From a virus: 29,471 bases of DNA. How positions within the stretch are numbered: position 1 is the first letter of the stretch; every line of letters begins with the position of its first letter. Below, in pieces: positions 26,101-29,471 of this stretch. Position numbers and translations under genes: made by a program. Location: positions 1 through 29,471 of the IMG/VR virus record IMGVR_UViG_3300027881_000054; one strand, written 5' to 3'. The notes beneath the pieces are model-generated. The model saw nothing but the letters and a program-made list of their open reading frames with translations, was not told the DNA's origin and ran no database searches.

Positions 26101-26763
26101 CTGGTCCGAGGTTACTTTGGCACCCTTGGCGCATACACCATGGTCATGACTGATGGCCTGGTCAGGAATGCGTTTGATTACCCAGCCAGGCCGGCACTTC
26201 GCTGGAGCCAGCATCCGGTGATAGGTCGCTTCTATCGTGGCGAGGATCCGCCATCTCGTACCAATTTCGAGGAGATCATGTACGAGGTGAGGAACAATGC
26301 CAGGGCGATCGATCGAGCTGTGAGCCAGATGGAGCGCCTGGAGATGGACGATGAGATCGATGAGTTCATGGAGGCTGGCTCGAAGTACGATCCGAGCTTC
26401 AGCAACCAGGAAGTCGTCGATGCAGCCGCGGCCATGGAGGGAAGCTACGAACAGATCAAGCAGCTTCGCAAGGAGACTACGGAGCTGTGGGAAGACGAGA
26501 AGATGACTCCTGAGCAGAAGCTGAAGGAGTTGAACCGGATCTATCGCGAGAAGATGGAGAACGCCAAGGATGCCTACGGTGAGCGACCAGGTGCAACGAT
26601 TCAGTTCGAGGCGCTTCAGGAAACGCTCATCGACATGGACCCGGAGAATAGACCAAGTTACCTGGCAGAGCAGGGCCTGGATCAGACAGCAGATCTTATC
26701 GCCGGCCTGCCGAAGAAGCCTGAGCTGAGGCTGCGAAACATTTACTGGGAGAACTCAGCATGA
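14164..26763 (+). CDS. Giant polyvalent virion protein (4199 residues, about 470 kDa)
   Basis: One uninterrupted reading frame. Modules in order, with rough residues: acidic N-terminus 1-60; small alpha/beta module 199-255 (YNIPSIVNG); hydrophobic helical region 402-560, a candidate membrane-penetrating part; helical linker 560-775; ADP-ribosyltransferase-like modules 780-878 (FHGT, GYDGVI) and 887-1079 (WRGEHG, GYDGAI); pyrophosphatase-like 1120-1265 (YGYI; D1186, D1188, D1191); a third transferase-like fragment 1352-1434 (GFDGVV); RadC/JAMM module 1500-1640 (E1527, H1578, H1580, S1588, D1591); a degenerate JAB-like stretch about 1660-1760; zincin metallopeptidase about 1810-1970 (H1874, E1875, H1878, E1929); conserved phage region about 2030-3220 with EMQSDW at 2477-2482; helical LPD38-like region about 3600-4010 around FMAANWFRD; charged coiled-coil tail. 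The series matches the polyvalent proteins of Iyer and colleagues (2017). Similarly sized single virion proteins occur in Bcep22-like podophages. Injection with the DNA is inferred. Confidence 0.85.
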   Translation: MAVEILESVKDDEVEEEQELTTGTITPAPVTLSGETAPDHYTFASPIKVGEPEEPGFFSGAFDAFDEWRDKKRAEVVPFTRDEAREITKENIKLNREVMGNKGFGQFQFGDSRAPSHSSLVRAGLEDPPEEEGEAALLPYLRDDPATVSRPRLGPEQSRIAREQAKWKTYPKDPAGFLIDPSRPLIMSESGQTQSEVSRTFEAGGRYYNIPSIVNGEQVDDERAIENAKSMMKKGWIYPSFDSQEEAIEQAKARSDSIMDARAEWRQQDLPETEDEWEEYIGKTQPKDEIEEDPWGLVIWDHATNTPAMFKRQYGGAKAFLNAPRDLVYIIEAAADQGVAPEDSFALEAEAYVRGKDPAVYYQELLDGLEENEDFQEGMRLHREASSYLRNYQPNVEEGSLKYYTGAILEGTINMAPALIASAVTRSPTVGAALMGGQVFADQYAESIEAGRSHSQAVTDGTIFAAAEILTERIPLGILTKEGGSLLKRVLKSGGAEAIQEPITQLIQEGYTMGVINEEMTLGEALIELTTTEEGLKMLGRSAIIGFGVGGTLAASMHPFYGGMTAEDVPEPPDLKKAKTSLPSEKIEEISEEEAEEFGLSKVEVSLDLLERVAAGDPLTIDEQYTLTSEGYGRFINDGERVVMDPKGMQALKKLRDGFSLEDEAARDSVPRRSVRPSEERIQEIMAAYESVKTANPTAMSRMGPELKSRVDTQWQQLNQEARDSMVMIFEEMETLAEDDNQIDVLKNRVEVLLEQVGKAIEGEPPEEPVFPESKVKNTAFHGTNVPVVLEPGVMHFSADVEFSKKWGTKELVEAEINIENPDYWDDAGRHHEILDEPEEIERLKSEGYDGVIIRNRIEGLPDNYVVFNAAEQVSIKEPAEVIPEGTITDEEGEPVIVWRGEHGLREDQDEEFQTRVGSLSFGSLKTATVYAKDPNDRVKDKVAKDPRVQGYTIAINNPFVNSKDDPFVDVSEIRRKLGPSAVNHVVKNLGDRIMNTNNWEENFAEEFDSPADVLAKAPERVDKLYLDLYAVLDDAEMVKRMKRKGYDGAIHQGMGENFDEIEYRIFDPAQATRIPTVSVVQETLEEKRPEVIDRWAQDSVEEQRRRLDFAAHEAETSQYDTREQSDELLKAGTYEKGHIRFHGLPITIENPRGSTRRGKDDTTGRKWKSVLAHHYGYIKGIQGKDKDQLDVFIGPNTQSQQIYIVNQKENNDATLSEANFDEHKVMLGFDSQTEAMAGYEANYPKGWKGIGSMSVMTMPQFKDWIGTPYTQVIAPETRVRTKEMRPEDVIEILHGRYMISSMKYTRQKDEDEEPRKKQHVEPEGEYMKQESWDDQLGTFLGRERPGVRAGTVRFHKPYVIPFNSKGANVENPYDQNHWTTVLSNHYDGLTGEALTMELQEEGFDGVVAVNINAKSEPFEIVEMVSFKLRDAMEADWEMTPLDVKEGGVSYQINEATMNFDAGVNASVSSTQAWLPGKAHWEFTSPNVRMVETGTFKSGKKRITGTGKEAALQVAHVVAPLRREAQESLMLLVADEKGNIKAVIRHSVAKTESAEIEPGIALGSIFATRGAKRVWMVHQHPSGTAEHSPNDTKLFTTLTESLGGTGIKVEASVVVTHGQGKGSWYIPEFGDQSETIDIPPLARTQDVPIVERRFRKYGKPSKNAISDPMAFEDLAKTVPEGEHIILLNTQHQVVGIVPIQNMKTLRTKNVGTGAGAVYRAVAQTNANRLMAVANDMDSAINAMTFGEQSGIGMYDVAIRKADGTFVTMSDTNQFNDRNHKYRHKRPTTNMGRGVSVEKVQEVLRPIYRMFRTVPPVRVVESIEDLPKHLQASMETDEDRRNTTGIYDQGGFLDTVYIIANNVTNTEEAIETMLHEVIGHFGIHQVLDPWDFNTIMDQVSESFEKEVRAIAKTYDLDWNNIDERRIASEEYMAHTAQRVLAGRKVSSQARKLLDALVKAFKNFWLKLRGKPTLLTDGQIHSLIAQASTYVQTPGGYVRDKQRGRRRYLHAPAYFSKLWNAFNDSDMKSGSAGSWKQFIQGQIKKGGFKDVEARWLRFTVETDEKGKPVDPEDTTWFDEVTWNDIYQLSTSRQWSSPAVEDQLPQLEKFLPGDVIEKIIEHRKLGRELKAQQEKGKALMEEAFIDEMPEVHKTITEGYNAVANDVRRDWYESHPAETFLTPNEQRDHAAMNERWEELSNDLETFGRTQPKKIPKDAVMSYIERNGVEISIQNPESGSDEDSPYFESEDYPDHKEEPDEDQWMDRWQEVEEANWGDYWGTALSEVHGDHGWDSDIQVDDLDADELGIPQEDIDNMDVEELNQAKGDWDGTDADDMEDEAREKTQEAIEGDYYQEERDDWLSKNTKREWYSGDFHIYTDSDGDFMVYHDGSELGYESTFDAAVELAENHYQESGSNTRWTSYMLDPKGEEYEEWLFRWRNPDESIFQETSHWGEEDDNYVAHSRFDIRKDKNGKPAFYVDEMQSDWAQEIRDVIKNKLPDIYEEHGFDPDYINPDGTVGGGEDWDGTPKNDMLEEARKAAGADPERAKKFAKEAEALYDNLKAHKSRIVAELKQVQPSVDKEFIDVMGQLVQDAYASDAREFLNRVKSDAERMESKVKDRLAKRTMDVAAKEFERHGLYWGLNRTENLLFNAYRREVRTLPPIMEGVPYRSSLLMGSAHDDFQVRVIDRAKSEYGLTDEELNELDTRVALRDYEKMFETSRDDVDGLTWQQAISKAGLATALDWGTHPKDMTDYDASVSFKEVGEVAQDAAWTKLLDPDEARSEKELHENTLVHENNHWEDAWRGVLKANADQAVGAENYGTDAIFRVWVPMVDAMQKMSKALKNEKAEISRKGVKPFEYEVDTKFRRDIQTLTLDFNEARNKSSRAKEGMVFPPFEKDWQLLVLKGMIHEAMRRGHDRIYLSRGEVHGVRWSGAQTVESVVWDREEITGEDDRTIDMFTGKAGEKKPTAVVYHLTYPDAGRTDKVPANALRKTVGDRVASVIMKSKAQAGTVNAEDVDLQSILVPTTSGGKRLTGSRKIYNELMPNNANKFLKGFKAKMQMGWVPGPGKPSEATDPERSGLAVKRGPSEAYDNWAKAKVRPLTDKELEDTPFVGEEGAAAVEKAKREVAKRWLPDYTEVEAERLQEKGERSPIPQWDGVVWGIELGDGKIATVAGAYRPWEADTWGYLEEQRKMMLEATWGYEAWEIEFTPELKAAMQTGFPLFHKRGGKKRTGDPGLDDALNWAEKNIGPQGPRSLEILQERINQVLRMENKQAKMEQAMLDQFAGLKWAIRQTHGHDLPAQVSAYKQAHFTTSQDSQMYVFLTHGIPVWEEVTAEGHTGTITQIKPGSKGLLEIMEPVADKIQFWGYWMAARRADRLLKEGREALFTQERVDELLKLGERFPEFQDVADAYNDWKTQFLDWAEGAGVINSETRPLWDQADYVPFYRIKADEMGGSFAKRSGMGGPGIANVTQPIKRLLGSKHPLGDILENIIVNFQNIANTAMKNKAAQLAIENMEGSGLIVPISGKEWMKQEFIPLDELKRKLKQAGIDWEAMDPEALSAMQKMWTLQRPEGEDVISVLFDGKKKYFRVKEETLLRSLTAINEKKFASLLGRMGMWLPRKIKRLGTTMITLAPDFMAANWFRDLFMAFTNSRHAKMPKPWSGATGAWKAFTKSPEMVSMMAAGGAFYSGYINANDPVSTVKAMKRALRQTGFKNRILDAPWKLFHLYNDIGAASENANRIGSAYVPAIKAGVGKAEAVWESKDLMNFAKHGDHVMVQFFAQSVMFLNARVQGLTRYGQRFGEAPGITFAKSMMYAMAVLAIWLRNKDEDWYKALPEEEKDMYVHVMVNGKHWRLPKAFEVGMIFGVGIERMFEYFYSNENDAGKVAIDRLWFVIGEVFNFFNRQTLVPLPQFIQPLFEASNNYNAFFQAPIVPEYMVEIAEVKPELAFRASTSPAMRELAKAMPGFAPDTLQNPLLLEHLVRGYFGTLGAYTMVMTDGLVRNAFDYPARPALRWSQHPVIGRFYRGEDPPSRTNFEEIMYEVRNNARAIDRAVSQMERLEMDDEIDEFMEAGSKYDPSFSNQEVVDAAAAMEGSYEQIKQLRKETTELWEDEKMTPEQKLKELNRIYREKMENAKDAYGERPGATIQFEALQETLIDMDPENRPSYLAEQGLDQTADLIAGLPKKPELRLRNIYWENSA

Positions 26764-27230
26764 GCGAATTACTTGCACGACGCATATCATCCGGATCGGA
26801 GGCTACGCTGAGTACGCTGCATGAGCTGGATGATGCTGGCAAACCTGAGTTCATTTGCTACGTCCTGGAAGATCAGTTCAATGAACCGAAGATCCCTGGA
26901 GAGACCAGGATTCCACCAGGTAGATACCAGATCGAGCTGCGCGACGAAGGTGGCATGACGAAAAGGTACAAGGAGCGATTCCCGGATATTCATAAGGGAA
27001 TGCTGTGGCTCCAGGACGTGCCTAACTTCACGTTTGTTTACATCCACACCGGCAACACTGATGACCACTCTGAAGGGTGTCTCCTGGTTGGCGATGCACA
27101 GCATCAGAACGTGACTGAGCGCGGCCAGGTAACCAGTTCGGTTGCGGCCTATCGAAGGCTGTATCAGAGAATCATCTTCGACCTGGACCTGGGCGATGAA
27201 GTGTGGCTCACAGTGGAGGATTACGCATGA
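26760..27230 (+). CDS. DUF5675-type wall-active protein, endolysin candidate
   Basis: A 156-residue protein. The order of motifs is that of DUF5675: FICYVLEDQ (31-39), IPGETRIPPGRY (45-56), a GMLWLQDVPNF strand (80-90), then VYIHTGNTDDHSEGC (93-107) and a serine-rich AAYRRLY helix. The H96-x-G98-N99...S104-x-G106-C107 arrangement resembles an L,D-transpeptidase-like active site, with C107 the candidate nucleophile and H96 its partner. There is no signal peptide, so it would depend on a holin. It is the first gene after the giant gene and the first of the lysis cassette. No lysozyme, amidase or transglycosylase motif is found elsewhere in the window, which makes it the leading endolysin candidate; activity is unproven. 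Confidence 0.6.
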   Translation: MSELLARRISSGSEATLSTLHELDDAGKPEFICYVLEDQFNEPKIPGETRIPPGRYQIELRDEGGMTKRYKERFPDIHKGMLWLQDVPNFTFVYIHTGNTDDHSEGCLLVGDAQHQNVTERGQVTSSVAAYRRLYQRIIFDLDLGDEVWLTVEDYA

Positions 27231-27415
27231 ACGGAAAATATCACGGCAGACGATTCGCCAGCTTGATACTCGCATTCGCATGTCTTTGTGGTGGATATTT
27301 TGCTGGCGAGCCGGAGTCATTCGGCGCGTTTTCAACGGCAGTCACGGTTTTGTATGGCGCATATTTAACTGGTCAATCAGCGACTGATTGGCAGAAATCT
27401 AAAAACGGGGGCTAA
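27227..27415 (+). CDS. Small two-helix membrane protein, holin candidate
   Basis: The start at ATG 27227 overlaps the previous stop (ATGA), giving 62 residues. Two hydrophobic helices are seen: about 10-26 (FASLILAFACLCGGYFAG) and about 33-48 (GAFSTAVTVLYGAYLTG). They are joined by a short acidic loop, with a basic N-terminus and a polar, basic C-terminal tail (QKSKNGG). That is the build of a small class II holin. It lies between the wall-enzyme candidate and the spanins, as holins do in compact lysis cassettes. No conserved holin signature is decisive for such small proteins. Confidence 0.6.
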   Translation: MNGKYHGRRFASLILAFACLCGGYFAGEPESFGAFSTAVTVLYGAYLTGQSATDWQKSKNGG

Positions 27416-27416
27416 C

Positions 27417-27836
27417 ATGGCCATGAAACCTATCAAACTTGAATCTCTCAAGGAGATGAAGTTCACCGTTCCTGTGACCTTGCTCATCGGTTTGTTCGTC
27501 ATTGGCTGGCAGGCCAAGGACTTCACGATCGATGGGCTGGATGCGTTCTTCATCAGTGAAGTCGAGGGTGCTGAGATAACTGATCAACTCACAAAGATCA
27601 GCGACAGCCTGGACAGTTACATCTCGAAGTCCGAAATTCGCGAGATCAATCATCAGATCCAGGAGATAAACTCACAGGTCACCGAGACGCAGTTATATAT
27701 CGCGGCGAATGGCAATAATGATATTGCAACCGCGAGACTGCAAGATTTGGTGGCGAGACGTGATGCTCTCCGCGAAACGAAAGATTGTCTCCTCGATGAC
27801 AACATCGTGGAGAAGGAGCTTTGCTATGTTGAGTAA
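27417..27836 (+). CDS. Membrane-anchored coiled-coil protein of the lysis cassette
   Basis: A 139-residue protein with one N-terminal membrane segment (about 17-32, TVPVTLLIGLFVIGWQ) and a long, probably periplasmic, region. Residues about 52-90 form a coiled coil (ITDQLTKISDSLDSYI, REINHQIQEINSQVTETQLY). Two cysteines near the end (about 123 and 136) could form a disulfide. The topology resembles an i-spanin, but the next gene fits that role better. This may be a pinholin-like, antiholin-like or accessory lysis protein. Its stop overlaps the next start by 11 bases, so the two are co-translated. Confidence 0.6.
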   Translation: MAMKPIKLESLKEMKFTVPVTLLIGLFVIGWQAKDFTIDGLDAFFISEVEGAEITDQLTKISDSLDSYISKSEIREINHQIQEINSQVTETQLYIAANGNNDIATARLQDLVARRDALRETKDCLLDDNIVEKELCYVE

Positions 27837-28281
27837 GCCCCTAATGATCGCGACCGGCATCCTGGCCGTGATCTGTCTTTTGCTGTGGCGACAGAATAGC
27901 AATCTGAACGAAGAAGTTGGTAAGGCGAAAGCCGCTGTCGCTCAGGCCGCACAGACAAACTCGAACAACCTCACAACGATTTCAGACCTGGGTGATCGGC
28001 TTGATAGATGCGTAGCCGATCGCCTGGTAGACGAGGCAGCGAATGTCGCTGTGGTATCAGAATTGAAAGCGGACATCCTGGAGCTGGAAGAAGAAGGTTT
28101 CGAGATCAGGATTGAGACAGAGGAGATCTTCCGTGACCCATCGTGTGAGGAACTTGGCAATATCGATGTTACTGCTGCCTGCCCTGCTCTCGCTGCAAGC
28201 ATGCGAGACAGCGCCGACAGTCTTAACAGAAGTGGAGATCCGGGAAGTGCCAGTTCCGGTGAGGACTCCACTCCCAGATGA
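27826..28281 (+). CDS. Rz: Inner-membrane spanin (Rz-like)
   Basis: ATG 27826 is used, with an AAGGAG ribosome-binding site at 27813-27818 and seven bases spacing, giving 151 residues. The N-terminus is a membrane anchor (about 6-20, LMIATGILAVICLLL). The periplasmic part is a coiled coil (VGKAKAAVAQAAQTNSNN, then VVSELKADILELEEEGFEI). The C-terminal C-[EH]-x-[LMI]...[17 protein letters not shown] layout is that of Rz proteins. The second half of the gene contains the start of the outer-membrane partner in the +1 frame, the classical overlapping spanin arrangement. Spanins join inner and outer membranes to disrupt the outer membrane in the last step of Gram-negative lysis. Confidence 0.8.
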   Translation: MLSKPLMIATGILAVICLLLWRQNSNLNEEVGKAKAAVAQAAQTNSNNLTTISDLGDRLDRCVADRLVDEAANVAVVSELKADILELEEEGFEIRIETEEIFRDPSCEELGNIDVTAACPALAASMRDSADSLNRSGDPGSASSGEDSTPR

Positions 28282-28468
28282 TTGTTTTGCACAGCACAGC
28301 GTAAGCCAGTCAGCAGATCTACCTGCTGAAGGTTCGCTTACCGTGAAGGAGTATGTGGACTGGGCGAATGCCCTGGTCGTCGTTACTCGTCGCTATCGGG
28401 CTCAGACTGATCGGTGCGGGGCTCTGAACCAGGGGCCCGATCCAGAAGCTCCGATCGAAGAACCTTAA
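28133..28468 (+). CDS. Rz1: Outer-membrane lipoprotein spanin (Rz1-like)
   Basis: I chose GTG 28133, with an AGGAG sequence about eight bases upstream and no ATG near. A TTG at 28112 would add seven residues. The 111-residue product starts with a signal sequence (basic THRVR, then [13 protein letters not shown]) ending in the lipobox LQAC, with C24 the lipidated residue. The mature part of 88 residues is Pro-rich ([10 protein letters not shown]) and ends acidic. Its first 149 bases lie in the +1 frame inside Rz, and the stop shares a TTAA with the stop of a reverse-strand gene. The last 86 bases are antisense to the 3' end of csrA. Confidence 0.8.
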   Translation: MTHRVRNLAISMLLLPALLSLQACETAPTVLTEVEIREVPVPVRTPLPDDCFAQHSVSQSADLPAEGSLTVKEYVDWANALVVVTRRYRAQTDRCGALNQGPDPEAPIEEP

Positions 28469-28586
28469 TCTGTTTCGGTGCCTGTATGCCCAGTCTCACT
28501 TGTCCGCCTTTCGTCCCTAACACTGTCACCGTGACCGCTTCCCCGATGTTCAGTGACTCCCCCTGGTTCCTTGTCAGAATCAGCAT
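28383..28586 (-). CDS. csrA: CsrA-like post-transcriptional regulator
   Basis: A 67-residue protein on the reverse strand, close to E. coli CsrA length (61). It starts at ATG 28586, with GGAG seven bases upstream. The sequence opens [15 protein letters not shown], continues [20 protein letters not shown] and [13 protein letters not shown], and aligns with CsrA without gaps. The residues known as RNA-binding in CsrA, L4 and R44, are both conserved; H43 is Leu here. The last 13 residues are a Pro/Asp/Ser/Glu-rich tail. CsrA dimers bind GGA motifs in mRNA leaders and block or alter translation. The gene overlaps the upstream 119-codon gene and, tail to tail, Rz1. Longer starts upstream (TTG or ATG near 28613) are possible but have no ribosome-binding site. 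Confidence 0.9.
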   Translation of the reverse strand: MLILTRNQGESLNIGEAVTVTVLGTKGGQVRLGIQAPKQIKVLRSELLDRAPGSEPRTDQSEPDSDE

Positions 28587-28824
28587 CCCTTTTCTCCGTT
28601 TTCCGATACTCATCAATGGCGGCGATGATGGTGCGTAGTGTATCGGCTTTTACTTGTGCGTCAATCGGGATCTTGAATGTGGCGAGCATGATGAGCAGAT
28701 CTTCCAGCTCATTCCATAGAGCGTTCAGATCTTTGGCCTCAGCCTCACCGATCGGCCTGGTTAGATTCTTTAGCCGATCGATGAGGTCTTGTGCCCTGGC
28801 AACGGGGTGATCGCAGACAGTCAT
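28465..28824 (-). CDS. Hypothetical helical protein overlapping csrA
   Basis: A 119-residue protein on the reverse strand with ATG at 28824. The core, about residues 6-76, is helical and has a well-formed hydrophobic pattern ([44 protein letters not shown]), so it is probably real. From about residue 79 the sequence becomes polar and Gly/Arg/Glu/Thr-rich with no hydrophobic core; that part lies over the 5' end of csrA in another frame. Its stop shares TTAA with the Rz1 stop. No family is recognised. Because its 3' end covers csrA's ribosome-binding site, the two are probably translated from one mRNA and may be coupled. Confidence 0.5.
   Translation of the reverse strand: MTVCDHPVARAQDLIDRLKNLTRPIGEAEAKDLNALWNELEDLLIMLATFKIPIDAQVKADTLRTIIAAIDEYRKTEKRDADSDKEPGGVTEHRGSGHGDSVRDERRTSETGHTGTETD
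28594..28597 (-). promoter_or_regulatory. Ribosome-binding site of csrA
   Basis: GGAG on the reverse strand, in AACGGAGAAAAGGGATG, seven bases before the csrA start. It supports ATG 28586 over the longer reading and lies within the coding region of the overlapping 119-codon gene. It also contains a GGA, the core of CsrA binding motifs, so autoregulation is possible (inference). Confidence 0.55.
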
Positions 28825-28846
28825 GGTTGAACGAGTCCTGGTAGAA

Positions 28847-29368
28847 CTACTCCTCGGAACCTTCTGTCTCCTCCTCGGGTTCAGTCTCTGGATTCTCGAA
28901 TAGATCTGTCTGCTCGATGTGGATGGCCAGGTCGAACGACTTGTTCATCAGCGCATTGATGCGGACGAGTTCATTGTCGTTGTACTGGGAGTATTGAACC
29001 ATGCCAGTCAGGACGACATGGTTCGGTGTTTGCAGCTCAGCCTTCAGCGACTTCAGGTTGCAGGGCTTCAGCTCCAATGGCTCACCGAAGTCTTCCTGGT
29101 CCCAGATCTTGACGACTGCGCCTTCTGGTTTTCTGTTGACGTGGATGGGATTGATCGATGGCCGGCTGACGTGTCCCTCGGACGTGAACAAAACCTTGGC
29201 CAGGTCTTCGTCATCGTTATCGACATCTTGCGTGGGTGCGAGCATGGCCAGGACTTCTGATCCCAGGGTGACTGAGAACGGAAGGTCGAAGGCATTGCCC
29301 TTGTTTTTTTCTTCTCGTGGATTGAATACGCCGAACTTTGCTGTGGTGCGCTCTAACTCGAATTGCAT
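28847..29368 (-). CDS. Conserved phage protein with acidic tail
   Basis: A 173-residue protein starting at ATG 29368 behind a clear AGGAGA ribosome-binding site. The frame stays open upstream to the window edge but has no start codon there. The opening QFELERTTAKFGVFNPREE, followed by a DLPFSVTLGSEVLAML segment, resembles a family of phage proteins in early or replication regions (x-A-x-x-x-N-x-R-x-E ... x-[VL]-L-x-x-[LF]xP). Members are often annotated only as hypothetical. The middle is beta-rich with an acidic DNDDEDLAKVL stretch. The last 15 residues are almost wholly acidic, as in ssDNA-binding proteins that recruit partners, but I cannot show that it binds DNA. It leads the reverse-strand group that contains csrA. 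Confidence 0.6.
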   Translation of the reverse strand: MQFELERTTAKFGVFNPREEKNKGNAFDLPFSVTLGSEVLAMLAPTQDVDNDDEDLAKVLFTSEGHVSRPSINPIHVNRKPEGAVVKIWDQEDFGEPLELKPCNLKSLKAELQTPNHVVLTGMVQYSQYNDNELVRINALMNKSFDLAIHIEQTDLFENPETEPEEETEGSEE

Positions 29369-29471
29369 GACGGACTTCTCCTGGTTGTTATTGTAGGTGT
29401 TGCGAAACTTTGTGCAGGCGACACCTTTGGAACTACCTGCTGATGTTGCCCTGCTTTCGCTGGCAGAGCTG
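29369..29471 (-). other. Right-edge leader of the reverse-strand group
   Basis: This 103-base stretch holds the AGGAGA ribosome-binding site of the gene starting at 29368 and, read on the reverse strand, a TACAAT at roughly -29 to -24 relative to that start which could be a -10 element, though no good -35 box is seen. One reverse frame stays open from the edge and ends about 14 bases inside the gene, so it could also be the tail of an upstream gene. The window ends too early to tell. Confidence 0.25.

Noticed and set aside
25255-26214. Open reading frame of 319 codons on the reverse strand
   Set aside because: It lies wholly inside the giant gene, has no plausible ribosome-binding site or recognisable motif, and its composition (many His, Leu, Arg, Gln) is what the complement of this gene's codon use gives.
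27709-27825. Longer start for the inner-membrane spanin
   Set aside because: It would put 39 polar residues before the membrane anchor and lies inside the preceding gene. ATG 27826 has a good AAGGAG site and gives the normal Rz topology.
1-29471. tRNA genes, CRISPR arrays, insertion sequences, integrase or attachment sites
   Set aside because: No cloverleaf-like segment, regularly spaced direct repeats, transposase or recombinase motif, or terminal inverted repeats were seen on reading both strands.

Overview
The window looks like the late (virion plus lysis) region of a tailed double-stranded DNA bacteriophage, most likely short-tailed (podovirus-like), infecting a Gram-negative bacterium. 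The supporting signs are a tightly packed co-directional run of structural genes with ATGA, TAATG or GTGA overlaps, an SU10-type adaptor, a stabilisation/nozzle-type protein, several receptor-binding or fibre proteins, proteins that look like ejection proteins, one giant gene of 4199 codons, and an overlapping inner/outer-membrane spanin pair that only makes sense in a two-membrane host. No integrase, transposase, repressor, tRNA, rRNA or CRISPR array was seen. Base composition is moderate, with strikingly frequent GATC and CCWGG words.

Layout. 1-11288 (+): tail, adaptor and decoration genes. These are a small zinc-ribbon-like protein, a LamG/propeller adhesin, the adaptor, small virion proteins, a fibre with 40-residue repeats and a jelly-roll tip, an 880-residue stabilisation/nozzle protein, more small appendage proteins, and a 483-residue fibre with three jelly-roll-like units and four exact 60-bp repeats. 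11343-26763 (+): a GNAT-like protein, then three consecutive proteins that look internal to the virion. These are a 356-residue protein with an S74-type C-terminal chaperone motif, a 419-residue Pro-rich protein and the 4199-residue polyvalent protein. The giant protein chains a membrane-active helical region, ADP-ribosyltransferase-like modules, an inorganic-pyrophosphatase-like module, a RadC/JAMM module, a zinc metallopeptidase module, a conserved EMQSDW region and an LPD38-like tail. It is probably ejected into the cell with the DNA. 26760-28468 (+): lysis cassette of a DUF5675-type wall protein, a small two-helix holin candidate, a membrane-anchored coiled-coil protein, and Rz/Rz1 spanins. 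28383-29368 (-): a convergent group with a csrA homologue, a 119-codon gene overlapping it, and a conserved phage protein with an acidic tail.

Working together: the structural genes build the capsid portal exit, tail and fibres, the internal proteins are candidates for delivery into the host, the cassette at 26.7-28.5 kb releases progeny, and the reverse-strand CsrA could reprogramme host (or phage) mRNA translation. All gene functions are by family recognition from sequence alone, and no database search was run. The two most notable items are the multi-enzyme giant protein and the phage-borne CsrA with conserved RNA-binding residues.
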